This document shows positions 34,864-41,385 of a DNA stretch of 41,385 nucleotides, one piece after another. Source of the stretch: Syntrophomonas_A sp050258735 (GTDB lineage Bacteria > Bacillota > Syntrophomonadia > Syntrophomonadales > Syntrophomonadaceae); the NCBI GenBank assembly GCA_050258735.1, contig JBLMZJ010000061.1, forward strand, positions 1-41,385, in the 5' to 3' direction. A program made the translations under genes and the position numbers. Under the pieces are notes generated by a model that saw nothing but the letters and a program-made list of their open reading frames with translations, did no database searches and had not been told where the DNA came from. How positions within the stretch are numbered: the stretch's first letter is position 1; each line of letters opens with the position of its first letter.

Positions 34864-35856
34864 ATGAGAAGATATATGACCTGGTTAATGATAGGGTTAT
34901 TATTATTGGTCGGCCCTGGTTATGCCCTGGGCAGGACCGCGTCTGATCCGGCAACGACCAGCGAACAGGTGGTACCGGCTGACATCAAAGGACACTGGGC
35001 CCAGCAGGAGATTCAAAGTGCTATCGACATGGGCCTTATGGTGGGCACCGGCCGCAACGGTCAGGGTCAGAAGATATTTTGCCCGGAGGCTGCCGTCAGC
35101 CGAGCCCAACTGGCTGCAGTCCTGACACGCACATTTAATCTCGATTATGGTGACAAGCGCTTCATCAAACAACCGCTGGCCAGTGATTACTTTCGTGATG
35201 TCGACAATAAGGCCTGGTATGCCGACGCGCTGGTGATGTGCGAGATCAATGACATCTTTGCCGGATACGGCGACCGGTTCGATCCCAACCGCAGCGTCAG
35301 CCGCATCGAGGTAGCCCAGGCTGTTCGCCGCTGCTTCGAAGCCAAGAAAATCGATGTCGTAATGATCATGGTCATGCCGGAATATAATGATATGAAGGGG
35401 CTGACCCAGGAAGAGACCAATGCCCTGGTCTTCGTCAGCAATACCGGAATAATGAAAGGAGACGGCAACAACAATTTCCGTCCGCGCGGGGCGGTAAAAC
35501 GCGCCGAGCTGGCTCGGATCCTGAATCGCTGCACCAGTATGATGAGTGTTGATCAGAATTACAATAACAAAGAGTATACCATGGCCGTGGGGCAGAGCTT
35601 TATCTTATCCTTGCCCGGCAATCCCAGCACCGGTTACAGTTGGATGATGGATATCGGAGATAAGAGCTTGCTGCGCCTGGACGGTGAAGGCTTTCAGCCG
35701 GGAGCGGATACGCGGCTGATCGGACAGGGCGGCACCAACTGGTGGAAGATGACCGCCCTAAGAAGCGGCACAACAAAAATCAAGCTGAACTACCAGCGAC
35801 CCTGGGAGAGTGTTCAGCCTGCCCAGACCTTCGAAATGACTGTAATTATAAAATAG
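34864..35856 (+). CDS. S-layer-homology protein with chagasin-like (I42) protease-inhibitor domain
   Basis: A secreted 330-residue protein. A signal peptide comes first (MRRYMTWLMIGLLLLVGPGYALG). Three SLH-type repeats follow: ADIKGHWAQQEIQSAIDMGL, YFRDVDNKAWYADALVMCEIN, and MKGLTQEETNALVFVSNTGI with FRPRGAVKRAELARIL. These should anchor the protein to pyruvylated cell-wall polymer. The last 105 or so residues match the inhibitor family of chagasin. The three inhibitory loops are recognisable as NPSTGYSW, GQGGTNWWKM and RPWE, close to the known NPTTGY, GxGG and RPW motifs. Chagasins block papain-like cysteine proteases. The ATG at 34864 has GGGGTGG upstream; an in-frame GTG at 34855 is weaker. 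A terminator follows. The combination suggests a surface-displayed protease inhibitor. Confidence 0.88.
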   Translation: MRRYMTWLMIGLLLLVGPGYALGRTASDPATTSEQVVPADIKGHWAQQEIQSAIDMGLMVGTGRNGQGQKIFCPEAAVSRAQLAAVLTRTFNLDYGDKRFIKQPLASDYFRDVDNKAWYADALVMCEINDIFAGYGDRFDPNRSVSRIEVAQAVRRCFEAKKIDVVMIMVMPEYNDMKGLTQEETNALVFVSNTGIMKGDGNNNFRPRGAVKRAELARILNRCTSMMSVDQNYNNKEYTMAVGQSFILSLPGNPSTGYSWMMDIGDKSLLRLDGEGFQPGADTRLIGQGGTNWWKMTALRSGTTKIKLNYQRPWESVQPAQTFEMTVIIK

Positions 35857-35876
35857 TACCTTACCATATTTAGCCG

Positions 35877-35901
35877 GCGGCTCTTTAGGGGCCGCTTTTT
35901 T
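35877..35901 (+). terminator. Terminator of the SLH gene
   Basis: GCGGCTC (35877-35883) pairs with GGGCCGC (35889-35895), with one G-T pair and a 5-nt loop, followed by TTTTTT. It lies 20 bp past the stop codon and 14 bp before the next promoter. Confidence 0.85.
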
Positions 35902-35914
35902 ATTGGGAGAATGC

Positions 35915-35945
35915 TTGACATAGTGTATAGTGTTACTATACACTA
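35915..35945 (+). promoter_or_regulatory. Promoter with MerR-type palindromic operator
   Basis: The -35 is TTGACA (35915-35920), and TATACA (35937-35942) is a -10 at 16 bp. A perfect inverted repeat, TAGTGTATAGT (35921-35931) and ACTATACACTA (35935-35945) with a 3-base spacer, fills the space between -35 and -10 and covers the -10. This is how MerR-family operators are placed. It directly precedes the MerR-type gene, so autoregulation of the three-gene operon is likely. Confidence 0.8.
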
Positions 35946-35973
35946 TACACATAACGAATGGAGGTTGGTGCAG

Positions 35974-36699
35974 ATGGCAGAAGATAGCGGCTTGATGAAA
36001 ATGGCGGAACTGGTTGCTGCCGCCGGGATCTCCAAGCAAACCATACATTTTTATCTGCGCGAAGGGCTGCTGAGTCCGCCGGTACGGACAGGCAGAAACA
36101 TCGCCTGGTATGATGAGCGGCATGTCAGGGAACTGCGTATGATCAAAGAACTGCAGGAAAAACACTATTATCCTTTATCTCTGATCAGGACCATCATGGA
36201 AGGCTGGCGTCAGGGCAAGGATATCGGCACCCCTGATCACCTGGAGGCCTTTGATGAATATTTTGATGATGTCTCCGAAGGGGCTGGAGCGGAGTATGAT
36301 CTCGGCCGTTTTATTAAAGAAACCGGATTGAGCTCCGAACTGGTCCAACAGCTGGCGGAAGCCGGCATGATCGGGTCCCGCTCCAAGTTAGCAAATGAAG
36401 GTTTCAGCAATTATGATCTGGCCCTGGGCCGGTCACTGAAGAGGATCGCCGATCTTGGTTTTACGGAGAATGACCTGTTGATTTACCGGGATTATCTTGA
36501 TCTGATGCGCAGAGAAGTCCTCCTGGCCCATGACAGGATCGTTGAAAACCCGCTGCAGCAGCCCCACCCACCCCTGGCCGATATCAGGCAGGCATTGGAT
36601 CAGATCAAGCTGCTGCTGACTAAACAGGCCCTGAGGGAGATCGTTATGGACCAGAAACATCATAGTGAACCGGGAGAAAGGGGAGGAAAAGATGCTTGA
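35974..36699 (+). CDS. MerR-family regulator with two HTH-like segments
   Basis: A 241-residue regulator. The first MerR winged helix is near residues 5-75 (MAELVAAAGISKQTIHFYLREGLLSPPVRTGRNIAWYDERHVRELRMIKELQ). A second, more divergent MerR-like segment is near 108-180 (FIKETGLSSELVQQLAEAGMIG, SNYDLALGRSLKRIADLGF). The C-terminus lacks a Cys-rich metal site, so a metal ligand is unlikely to be bound there. I chose the ATG at 35974 because GGAGG lies nine bases before it. An in-frame start at 35911 would begin upstream of the -35 box and read through the operator. The gene overlaps the cytochrome b gene by 8 bp, implying translational coupling. It probably controls its own operon through the palindrome at 35921-35945. 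Confidence 0.85.
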   Translation: MAEDSGLMKMAELVAAAGISKQTIHFYLREGLLSPPVRTGRNIAWYDERHVRELRMIKELQEKHYYPLSLIRTIMEGWRQGKDIGTPDHLEAFDEYFDDVSEGAGAEYDLGRFIKETGLSSELVQQLAEAGMIGSRSKLANEGFSNYDLALGRSLKRIADLGFTENDLLIYRDYLDLMRREVLLAHDRIVENPLQQPHPPLADIRQALDQIKLLLTKQALREIVMDQKHHSEPGERGGKDA

Positions 36700-37441
36700 G
36701 TTTTATGCAGCCAATAAATTTGGATTTTGGTGCGGAGCATTGATTGCTGTTATTGCGGTATGTGCGGTACATTATTTCTTTTTTGGCCGTCGAGGCACCC
36801 GGGACGCACAAGGTGAAACAGGCATTCTGATCACCCGCTTTACCATCAGGGAACAGATTTTTCACTGGCTGAGGATCATCTTGTTTCTATTCCTGCTGGG
36901 CACCGGGATAAAGCTGTTGTTACAGATCGGAGAAACTGAACTGGGGCCTCACCACGGGTTCACCGGGGTGGCATTCGTGATACTCGTGATCATCAACCTG
37001 GTTTCCTGGGCAGGGGATATGCTGCCGCGCAGATATGACTTGTCCTGGTTCATTAACATGGGCGGCTACCTCTCCCGATATGATAAACACCTGCCGGCGG
37101 GCAGGTTCAATGCGGGGCAAAAGGTATATTTTTGGTTGATGTTTATAGCGGTTATGGTCCTGATGACCACTGCCATAATGATGGAACAGGAACCCCATCA
37201 TACCATCGCAGGCCGGCAAAGCCTGGTTTGGATCATCCATGGATTGACCGGTTGCCTTGCAGCGGTCATGGTTATAGGCCATGCTTATCTTTCCATACTG
37301 GTAAACCCGGAGAGTGCCAGGGTGTTGCTGGATGGGAAAATCAGGCGGGACTACATAATGAAACACCACGGACTATGGCTTGACCCGGCTCTGGGTCAGG
37401 AGAGGAGCAAACCGGATGATCTTTGCCCATCACAGAAATAA
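36692..37441 (+). CDS. Cytochrome b membrane subunit, formate-dehydrogenase-gamma type
   Basis: A 249-residue membrane protein with five likely helices. The order TRFTIREQIFHWLRIILFLFLLGTGIKLLL, then HHGFTGVAFVILVIINLVSW, then FNAGQKVYFWLMFIAVMVLMTTAIMM, then IIHGLTGCLAAVMVIGHAYLSIL follows the gamma subunit (FdnI/FdhI-like) of respiratory formate dehydrogenases. His residues in FHWLR, HHGFTG, IIHGLTG and IGHAY are candidate heme b ligands. It should pass electrons between a periplasm- or cytoplasm-facing iron-sulfur subunit and the quinone pool or another carrier. The ATG at 36692 has GGGGAGG upstream; the frame could start earlier, but without a ribosome site. It overlaps the MerR-type gene by 8 bp and the ferredoxin gene by 26 bp. 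No catalytic subunit is nearby. Confidence 0.85.
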   Translation: MLEFYAANKFGFWCGALIAVIAVCAVHYFFFGRRGTRDAQGETGILITRFTIREQIFHWLRIILFLFLLGTGIKLLLQIGETELGPHHGFTGVAFVILVIINLVSWAGDMLPRRYDLSWFINMGGYLSRYDKHLPAGRFNAGQKVYFWLMFIAVMVLMTTAIMMEQEPHHTIAGRQSLVWIIHGLTGCLAAVMVIGHAYLSILVNPESARVLLDGKIRRDYIMKHHGLWLDPALGQERSKPDDLCPSQK

Positions 37442-37769
37442 TCCTGTTCATGAAGAGCGGACCCGAGCCCATCTGCGAACAGAGTTTATTGAGATAAGAA
37501 GCCAGATCTGTTCAGCCTGCGGCACTTGCATCGATGAGTGTCCGAAGGGTGTGATCGGGAAGGTGAGGTTTTTTAGACATACCCATGCCCATATCGATCG
37601 GCCGGACAGCTGCGTCGGCTGCAGGAAGTGTGTAAAGGTGTGCCCCAACGGGGCGATAATCGAATACTCCGGGTCAAAGCTGACTGTGAACGATACAAAC
37701 CTTATCAGCCTTTCTTACACGGAAAGAATACCAGGGGACCGGAGAACCCGCATCATCCGGCTCAGATGA
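37416..37769 (+). CDS. Two-cluster [4Fe-4S] ferredoxin-like protein
   Basis: A 117-residue protein with two classic cluster motifs, CSACGTCIDECPKG and CVGCRKCVKVCPNG, each CxxCxxCxxxCP, so it should carry two [4Fe-4S] clusters. They are separated by about 27 residues, a longer gap than in small clostridial ferredoxins. The N-terminal 30 and C-terminal 30 residues are basic and have no known domain. It has no signal peptide or TAT motif, so it is cytoplasmic. The ATG at 37416 lies inside the end of the cytochrome b gene, with an AGGAGAGGAG ribosome site. It could accept or donate electrons to the cytochrome on the inner face of the membrane. Its last 8 bp overlap the end of the convergent nucleotidase gene. 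Confidence 0.88.
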   Translation: MIFAHHRNNPVHEERTRAHLRTEFIEIRSQICSACGTCIDECPKGVIGKVRFFRHTHAHIDRPDSCVGCRKCVKVCPNGAIIEYSGSKLTVNDTNLISLSYTERIPGDRRTRIIRLR

Positions 37770-38361
37770 TCGAGCGTTCGGCGGCCAGTCGGTTTATATG
37801 ATCCAAGACCTCCTGCCAGTGGTTGACCCGGAAGACGTTTTCGGCCTGGATGTGGCGGTTATAGGGGTAATCGAAGACTATGACCGGGAAGGCCTGGGCA
37901 AGTTCCAGGATAAGGTCGTGGTGGTCTTCGATCATGACCTCGACCCCATGCTCCAGGCAGACCCCCAGCTTGCTGAAAAAATGCATATTAGGCGTGGCAT
38001 TGAGTATCAGGCCGTCGTAGGCGATGCCATAGCGTTCCAGCCATTCCAGAGTCACTTGCTCCACCTCGGGAAACTGCTGGTTGCGCGAAGTGATGAGAAA
38101 CAACTCATGCTCATCCTTGAGTTTGCGCATTACTTCCACCGCCTGGTCCTTGGGGCGCATCTCGCGGTAAATTTGGCCCAGGTAGGTGTCAAGGAAGAAT
38201 TCTGCAGTGTCACGGTCCCAACCCAGTGCATCCTCCAGGTAATAATAATTGGGGTCGGCCACCGTGTTCAGCCCGTGTTCCTCGCCGTATATCCTGGCAT
38301 AATGCATGATCATCTCAGTGGTATGGGTTATGGTATTGTCGATATCGACTCCTATCTTCAT
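37762..38361 (-). CDS. HAD-superfamily 5'-nucleotidase-like phosphatase
   Basis: A 199-residue cytoplasmic protein of the NT5C/YqfW-type HAD phosphatases. MKIGVDIDNTIT gives motif I with the nucleophile Asp6 and the general acid Asp8. FLITSRN is motif II (Thr/Ser). The Lys-bearing segment is near FFSKLGVCLEHGVEVMIEDHHDL, where EDHHD is motif IV. It probably removes phosphate from a nucleotide or similar small molecule; the substrate is unknown. The ATG at 38361 has AAAAGGAT upstream. It lies 14 bp after the metallo-hydrolase gene on the same strand, so the two form an operon. Its 3' end overlaps the ferredoxin gene tail to tail by 8 bp. Confidence 0.8.
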   Translation of the reverse strand: MKIGVDIDNTITHTTEMIMHYARIYGEEHGLNTVADPNYYYLEDALGWDRDTAEFFLDTYLGQIYREMRPKDQAVEVMRKLKDEHELFLITSRNQQFPEVEQVTLEWLERYGIAYDGLILNATPNMHFFSKLGVCLEHGVEVMIEDHHDLILELAQAFPVIVFDYPYNRHIQAENVFRVNHWQEVLDHINRLAAERSII

Positions 38362-38375
38362 ATTGAATATCCTTT

Positions 38376-39164
38376 TTATGATATTTTGGCTTTCAGCAGC
38401 CGCGGGTCATGGAGGGTATAAAAGGATTTGCCCATACCTTTTAGCTCGCTCCAGGGGATGACTTTGCCCTGCACCGGACCGCTTATCTTTTGCTCATCCA
38501 TCCAGGCGGCTATCTTCGGCAGTACTGACTGATCCCAGTAAAAACGGGAACCAGGCCCTTCACGAAACAGCTTCCAACCCTCCGGAGATATCATCTTCCA
38601 CAACAGATCATAATTAAAAGGCGCATCACCAGCCAGCAAGACCGGCCCCCCCGCAGTAGCTACCTCGACGATCTGGTGTCCCTTGGTGTGTCCGCCAGTC
38701 CTTATCAGTCGAAGCCCGGGCTGCAATTGGTGATCACCTTCCACCACCCTGATGTTGGGGAGCAAGTCCAACCAATGGGCCGGACAGAAATAGGTCTCTT
38801 CATTAGGGTTGAGCTGGAACAGCCCGCGGAATTCGTCGGCCTGCAAGTAGAACTGAGCTGAGGCAAAATCATGCATACCGGCCGTATGATCCCAGTGCAG
38901 GTGAGTCATGATCACGGTCCGGACTGCCGCAGGGTCATAACCGAGACCAGTGATCACATCAGGCAGCTTATGTTGCGGACCCTGCTCAAAGGCAGTGTGC
39001 AGTCCGGGAATAAACTCCGGGCTGAATCCGGTATCGATCAGGATAAGCTCTCCATCCTCGGCCACCAGCAGAAAAGCGAAACAGGGTATGTTTTCCATCG
39101 GACGGACTGACTTGAACAGAATATTGAAGACCCCGTTGAACAAGGGGTAGATCTTATATCGCAT
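38376..39164 (-). CDS. Metallo-beta-lactamase-fold hydrolase, N-acyl-homoserine-lactonase-like
   Basis: A 262-residue MBL-fold enzyme. HLHWDHTAGM is the HxHxDH dimetal motif, GGHTKGH gives a further His ligand, and LLAGDAPFNYD supplies the bridging Asp. The ELILIDTGF strand, the long region between the HxHxDH and GGH motifs, and the RxPxE-like N-terminus resemble AHL lactonase-type MBL proteins (AiiA/AttM group). It could hydrolyse a lactone or another ester, but the substrate is not evident. The ATG at 39164 has GGAGGAG upstream. TATAAT on the minus strand at 39202-39197, preceded by TGA, makes an extended -10 promoter. It heads the two-gene operon with the nucleotidase. Confidence 0.85.
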   Translation of the reverse strand: MRYKIYPLFNGVFNILFKSVRPMENIPCFAFLLVAEDGELILIDTGFSPEFIPGLHTAFEQGPQHKLPDVITGLGYDPAAVRTVIMTHLHWDHTAGMHDFASAQFYLQADEFRGLFQLNPNEETYFCPAHWLDLLPNIRVVEGDHQLQPGLRLIRTGGHTKGHQIVEVATAGGPVLLAGDAPFNYDLLWKMISPEGWKLFREGPGSRFYWDQSVLPKIAAWMDEQKISGPVQGKVIPWSELKGMGKSFYTLHDPRLLKAKIS

Positions 39165-39196
39165 CTTACTCCTCCAGCTTGGACTATCCTCAATAG

Positions 39197-39204
39197 ATTA
39201 TATC
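39197..39204 (-). promoter_or_regulatory. Extended -10 promoter of the MBL/nucleotidase operon
   Basis: On the minus strand the sequence reads TGATATAAT: TATAAT at 39202-39197 preceded by TG with one base between. TTTACG lies about 19 bp further upstream as a weak -35. The distance to the ribosome site at about 39175 is suitable. Confidence 0.55.
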
Positions 39205-39242
39205 ATATAGGATTATTAACACGTAAACATGAGAGTCCTCGC

Positions 39243-40475
39243 TCAACCCATCAGCATCATGACCAGGCGGCCGGACTGGTAGACCAGGGTCCCCAGTACG
39301 AAGGCCAACATCAGTGATATAACGATGGAAAAAGCGGCAAAAAGAGTGCTCCCGCTCTCACGCCGGATGACGGTAACCGTTGCCAGACAGGGGGTGTAAA
39401 ACATATAGATCACCAAAAAGGTCAGACCAATAAGCGGACTGATATGAGCGGCCAGGATAGACGATAGGTTGCCTAGGCCCTCGGAAGCATGATACAAAAC
39501 CCCCAGAGTGGATAGAGTGGTCTCTTTAGCGAAAAATCCCAGTAAAAGGGCCACGATCAGCTGCCAGTCGAGTCCGGCCAACCGGCCCAGCGGTTCCAGG
39601 CTCCGCCCGACAATGGCTATATATGAGTTTTCGAACCCTGCACCCGTCGGGAAGCTGGACAGGAACCACACTACCACTGCGCTGATGATGACGACATTCT
39701 TAATCTTATTGAGGAAATCCAGGGTGCGGATCAACGCGGATTTCAACACATGGCTCAGTTGGGGCCGGTGCAGGGGAGGCAGGGTGAGTTTGATCCCGGC
39801 CGGAGCAGAGCGGGGAAAGCTGGCCTTGATAGCATAGGCCACCAGAGCGCTGACTAGCCAACTGAGCCCTATCAATCCTGTCATTACCAGGGTGGCGATC
39901 AGCGGAGAGAAAAAGGCGGCTGCGATGTACAGGATGACTCCAAAGCGAGCCGAACAGGGGGTGAAGGTACTGATCAGCATTACTATGAAACGGTCGAGAC
40001 GCCGGGGGATATCTCGTGCTGCTACCACCGCCGGTACGTTGCAGCTATATCCCAGAAAGAGACAGGCGAAGGCATCGCCCTGCATGTTCAGACGGGACAT
40101 GGGGCTGTTCATGATATGGGCGATGCGTGAGGCATAGCCGGTATCGTTCATAGCGGAATAGAAGACATAGAAGATCAACATCTGGGGGAAAAAGGCCAGG
40201 GCTGATCCGATACCACGGAAGATGCCGTTGGAAATCAGGCTGGTGATCAGCCAGGGGAGATGCACTGCGACCGCCCAGGTCTCAAAGATGCTTACGAGAT
40301 AGTCCAAGCCCAATCCCAGCCAGTTGGATATTGGCTTACCCAATATGAAACTGGCGGCAAAAAGAGCCGCAAAGCATAAAAGCATTATGGGGAATCCGGT
40401 ATAGGGTTCCAAAAGATATTTGTCTGCTCGCTGGCCCAGGCTCTGCTTCTGGCCAGGCTTCTTTATATTTACCAT
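39243..40475 (-). CDS. FeoB-like membrane domain protein without the G domain
   Basis: A 410-residue membrane protein with about ten helices. It corresponds to the C-terminal transport half of ferrous-iron transporter FeoB. The two Gate (nucleoside-recognition) repeats are recognisable. The first has CLFLGYSCNVPAVVAARDIPRRLDR followed by FTPCSARFGVILY, and the second has LLLGFFAKETTLSTLGVLY with FYTPCLATVTVIRRE. The conserved Cys-containing motifs expected for iron passage are present. The N-terminal GTPase domain of FeoB (about 270 residues, GxxGNPNxGKT) is missing, and no GTPase or feoA is encoded nearby. The start is an ATG with a weak ribosome site, preceded at 20-40 bp by a Fur box. This supports a role in iron or similar metal uptake. 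It may use a GTPase encoded elsewhere. Confidence 0.85.
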   Translation of the reverse strand: MVNIKKPGQKQSLGQRADKYLLEPYTGFPIMLLCFAALFAASFILGKPISNWLGLGLDYLVSIFETWAVAVHLPWLITSLISNGIFRGIGSALAFFPQMLIFYVFYSAMNDTGYASRIAHIMNSPMSRLNMQGDAFACLFLGYSCNVPAVVAARDIPRRLDRFIVMLISTFTPCSARFGVILYIAAAFFSPLIATLVMTGLIGLSWLVSALVAYAIKASFPRSAPAGIKLTLPPLHRPQLSHVLKSALIRTLDFLNKIKNVVIISAVVVWFLSSFPTGAGFENSYIAIVGRSLEPLGRLAGLDWQLIVALLLGFFAKETTLSTLGVLYHASEGLGNLSSILAAHISPLIGLTFLVIYMFYTPCLATVTVIRRESGSTLFAAFSIVISLMLAFVLGTLVYQSGRLVMMLMG

Positions 40476-40711
40476 ATAAAACCACCCATTACGATAATGA
40501 TAATTATTATCATTAATATTATATTACCTGTTATATATATTGGTCAATAACGATAATCATACGCCCGTTTATTGGAGAAGTATGCTCTACACACCGACTA
40601 AAAAATTGTATACTGTCAAGTAGTATCTTTGAAGCTCATGGCTTAAGGGAGATCCGGTCAGAGCCCGGCAATAAAGAGAGGGGTGCACAGCCTAAAACAG
40701 GGGGAGCTAAC
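40476..40711. other. Divergent intergenic region with Fur box
   Basis: A 236-bp AT-rich spacer between the FeoB-like gene (minus) and the MBL-fold gene (plus). It contains the Fur box at 40493-40515 and a possible second half-site, AACGATAATCAT, near 40547-40559. I see no open frame worth calling. Confidence 0.5.
40493..40515 (-). promoter_or_regulatory. Fur box
   Basis: The segment 40495-40515 is a perfect 10-1-10 inverted repeat with arms TAATGATAAT and ATTATCATTA. Inside is TGATAAT-N-ATTATCA, the 7-1-7 Fur box of Bacillus. Positions 40493-40511 match the E. coli 19-bp Fur consensus at all but one base. It is 18-40 bp before the FeoB-like start, so it probably overlaps that promoter. Confidence 0.95.
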
Positions 40712-41385
40712 ATGCAAAAGTTGTTTAAACACATCAATATACTGGATCATGACAAATACACGCTGCCATATTGCAATTGCCTGCTAATAGAAGATGACAT
40801 CACCTGTCTGGTTGATTCGAGTCCGCATCCCAAACAAAGGCCCTATTTGGAGGACAAGAGGATCGATCTCATCGTCAACAGCCACGGTCATAGCGACCAC
40901 AATTCCTGCAACTACTTATATCCGGAGGCCAAGGTGCTGCTGCATCCGGCTGAACATGAACGGGTGGCCTTGGGGGAGGCTTATCTAACCGCTTACGGTT
41001 ATTATTTCTATCCCGACGAGGCGACCCGCCACTTCTACCTGGATGCGGTGCAATACCACGTCCGGCCGGCAGATGGCGACCTCAGCGACGGGCAGAAGAT
41101 ATCTACCGGAGTGATCGAATTCGAGGTGCTAGCCCTGCCCGGTCATAGTATCGGGCACTGCGGTTTTTTCTTCCCCCGTCAGGGCTTTATCTTTACCGCT
41201 GATATCAATCTGAGGATCAAACCGATATATGCTATGCTGGACAGCAGCGTGGACGACTATATCGACTCACTGGAACGGCTGCGGGAGATCAAGGCGGATA
41301 TGCTGGTAGGCGGACATGGTCCCGCCTTATACACCGAGGATCTGGACAGGCGGTTGCTGCAGTACCGGGATGAGATCCTGTATCG
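40712..41385 (+). CDS. Metallo-beta-lactamase-fold hydrolase (3' end outside window)
   Basis: The frame is open from ATG 40712 (with GGGGGAG upstream) to the window edge, giving 224 residues of an MBL-fold protein. The metal motif is HGHSDHN near residues 60-66, in the HxHxDH style. LPGHSIGHCGF offers the next His, FTADIN the Asp, and GGHGP the last His. The N-terminus (HINILDHDKYTLPYCNCLL then CLVDSSP) matches MBL proteins that start with a short beta strand and the DSSP turn. It differs from the lactonase-like protein at 38376 in both length and motifs, so it is not a duplicate. The substrate is unknown. It diverges from the FeoB-like gene, and the intervening Fur box could affect it too. 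Confidence 0.85.
   Translation, partial: MQKLFKHINILDHDKYTLPYCNCLLIEDDITCLVDSSPHPKQRPYLEDKRIDLIVNSHGHSDHNSCNYLYPEAKVLLHPAEHERVALGEAYLTAYGYYFYPDEATRHFYLDAVQYHVRPADGDLSDGQKISTGVIEFEVLALPGHSIGHCGFFFPRQGFIFTADINLRIKPIYAMLDSSVDDYIDSLERLREIKADMLVGGHGPALYTEDLDRRLLQYRDEILY

Noticed and set aside
1..41385. tRNA, rRNA, CRISPR array, prophage or transposase genes
   Set aside because: The spacers are short, and none contained a cloverleaf, regularly spaced repeats or recombinase motifs that I could recognise by reading.

Overview
The window reads like a chromosomal segment of an anaerobic, endospore-forming, low-to-mid GC Firmicute of the Clostridia type. The main signs are a small acid-soluble spore protein of the Tlp family, a DUF2512 (YndM-like) protein, an S-layer-homology protein, a CIRCE heat-shock operator, a Bacillus-type 7-1-7 Fur box, and strong AGGAGG-type ribosome binding sites before most genes. 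The mix of a fatty-acid-modifying enzyme, a formate-dehydrogenase-type cytochrome b and a ferredoxin would suit a Syntrophomonas-like organism, but that assignment is inference. I saw no rRNA, tRNA, CRISPR array, prophage or transposase.

Layout. 1-430: 3' end of an AT-rich unidentified gene. 550-5,720 (minus): DUF2512 membrane protein, then a compact cyanophycin operon transcribed iadA-cphB-cphA, giving a complete make-store-degrade cycle for the Asp/Arg polymer. 5,750-6,180: gene-free and repeat-bearing, with an inverted-repeat element enclosing a REP-like palindrome. 6,185-8,473 (minus): oleate hydratase preceded by a TetR regulator. 8,613-11,837 (minus): carB without an adjacent carA. 12,145-12,954 (plus): an AT-rich, membrane-anchored transglutaminase-like protein. 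13,020-14,999 (plus): htpG behind a strong promoter and a perfect CIRCE operator. 15,038-19,205: UbiA-type prenyltransferase, a DUF6544-like protein, and a KefB-type antiporter followed by a 48-residue zinc-ribbon protein. 19,388-21,514: a membrane-anchored glycosidase-like protein. 21,803-27,070: a five-PAS hybrid histidine kinase and a REC-GGDEF diguanylate cyclase, which together look like a phosphorelay feeding c-di-GMP synthesis. 27,140-29,772 (minus): PMT-family glycosyltransferase and tlp. 29,954-34,764 (plus): an aminotransferase, a MocR-type regulator, a methyltransferase and an EamA permease. 34,864-35,856: an SLH protein with a chagasin-like protease-inhibitor domain. 35,915-37,769: a MerR-type regulator, cytochrome b and ferredoxin in overlapping reading frames behind a palindromic operator. 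37,762-39,164 (minus): a HAD nucleotidase and a metallo-beta-lactamase-fold hydrolase. 39,243-40,515 (minus): a FeoB-like membrane domain lacking the G domain, behind a Fur box. 40,712-end: a second metallo-beta-lactamase-fold protein, cut by the window edge.

The best candidate for something undescribed is the MerR/cytochrome b/ferredoxin unit. It resembles the membrane-anchor and electron-transfer part of a formate dehydrogenase or hydrogenase, but no catalytic subunit is encoded next to it. Other notable points are the SLH-chagasin fusion, the G-domain-less FeoB under apparent Fur control, the oleate hydratase with Met after its RGGR motif, and a DUF2512 gene that seems to begin at an ATC codon.
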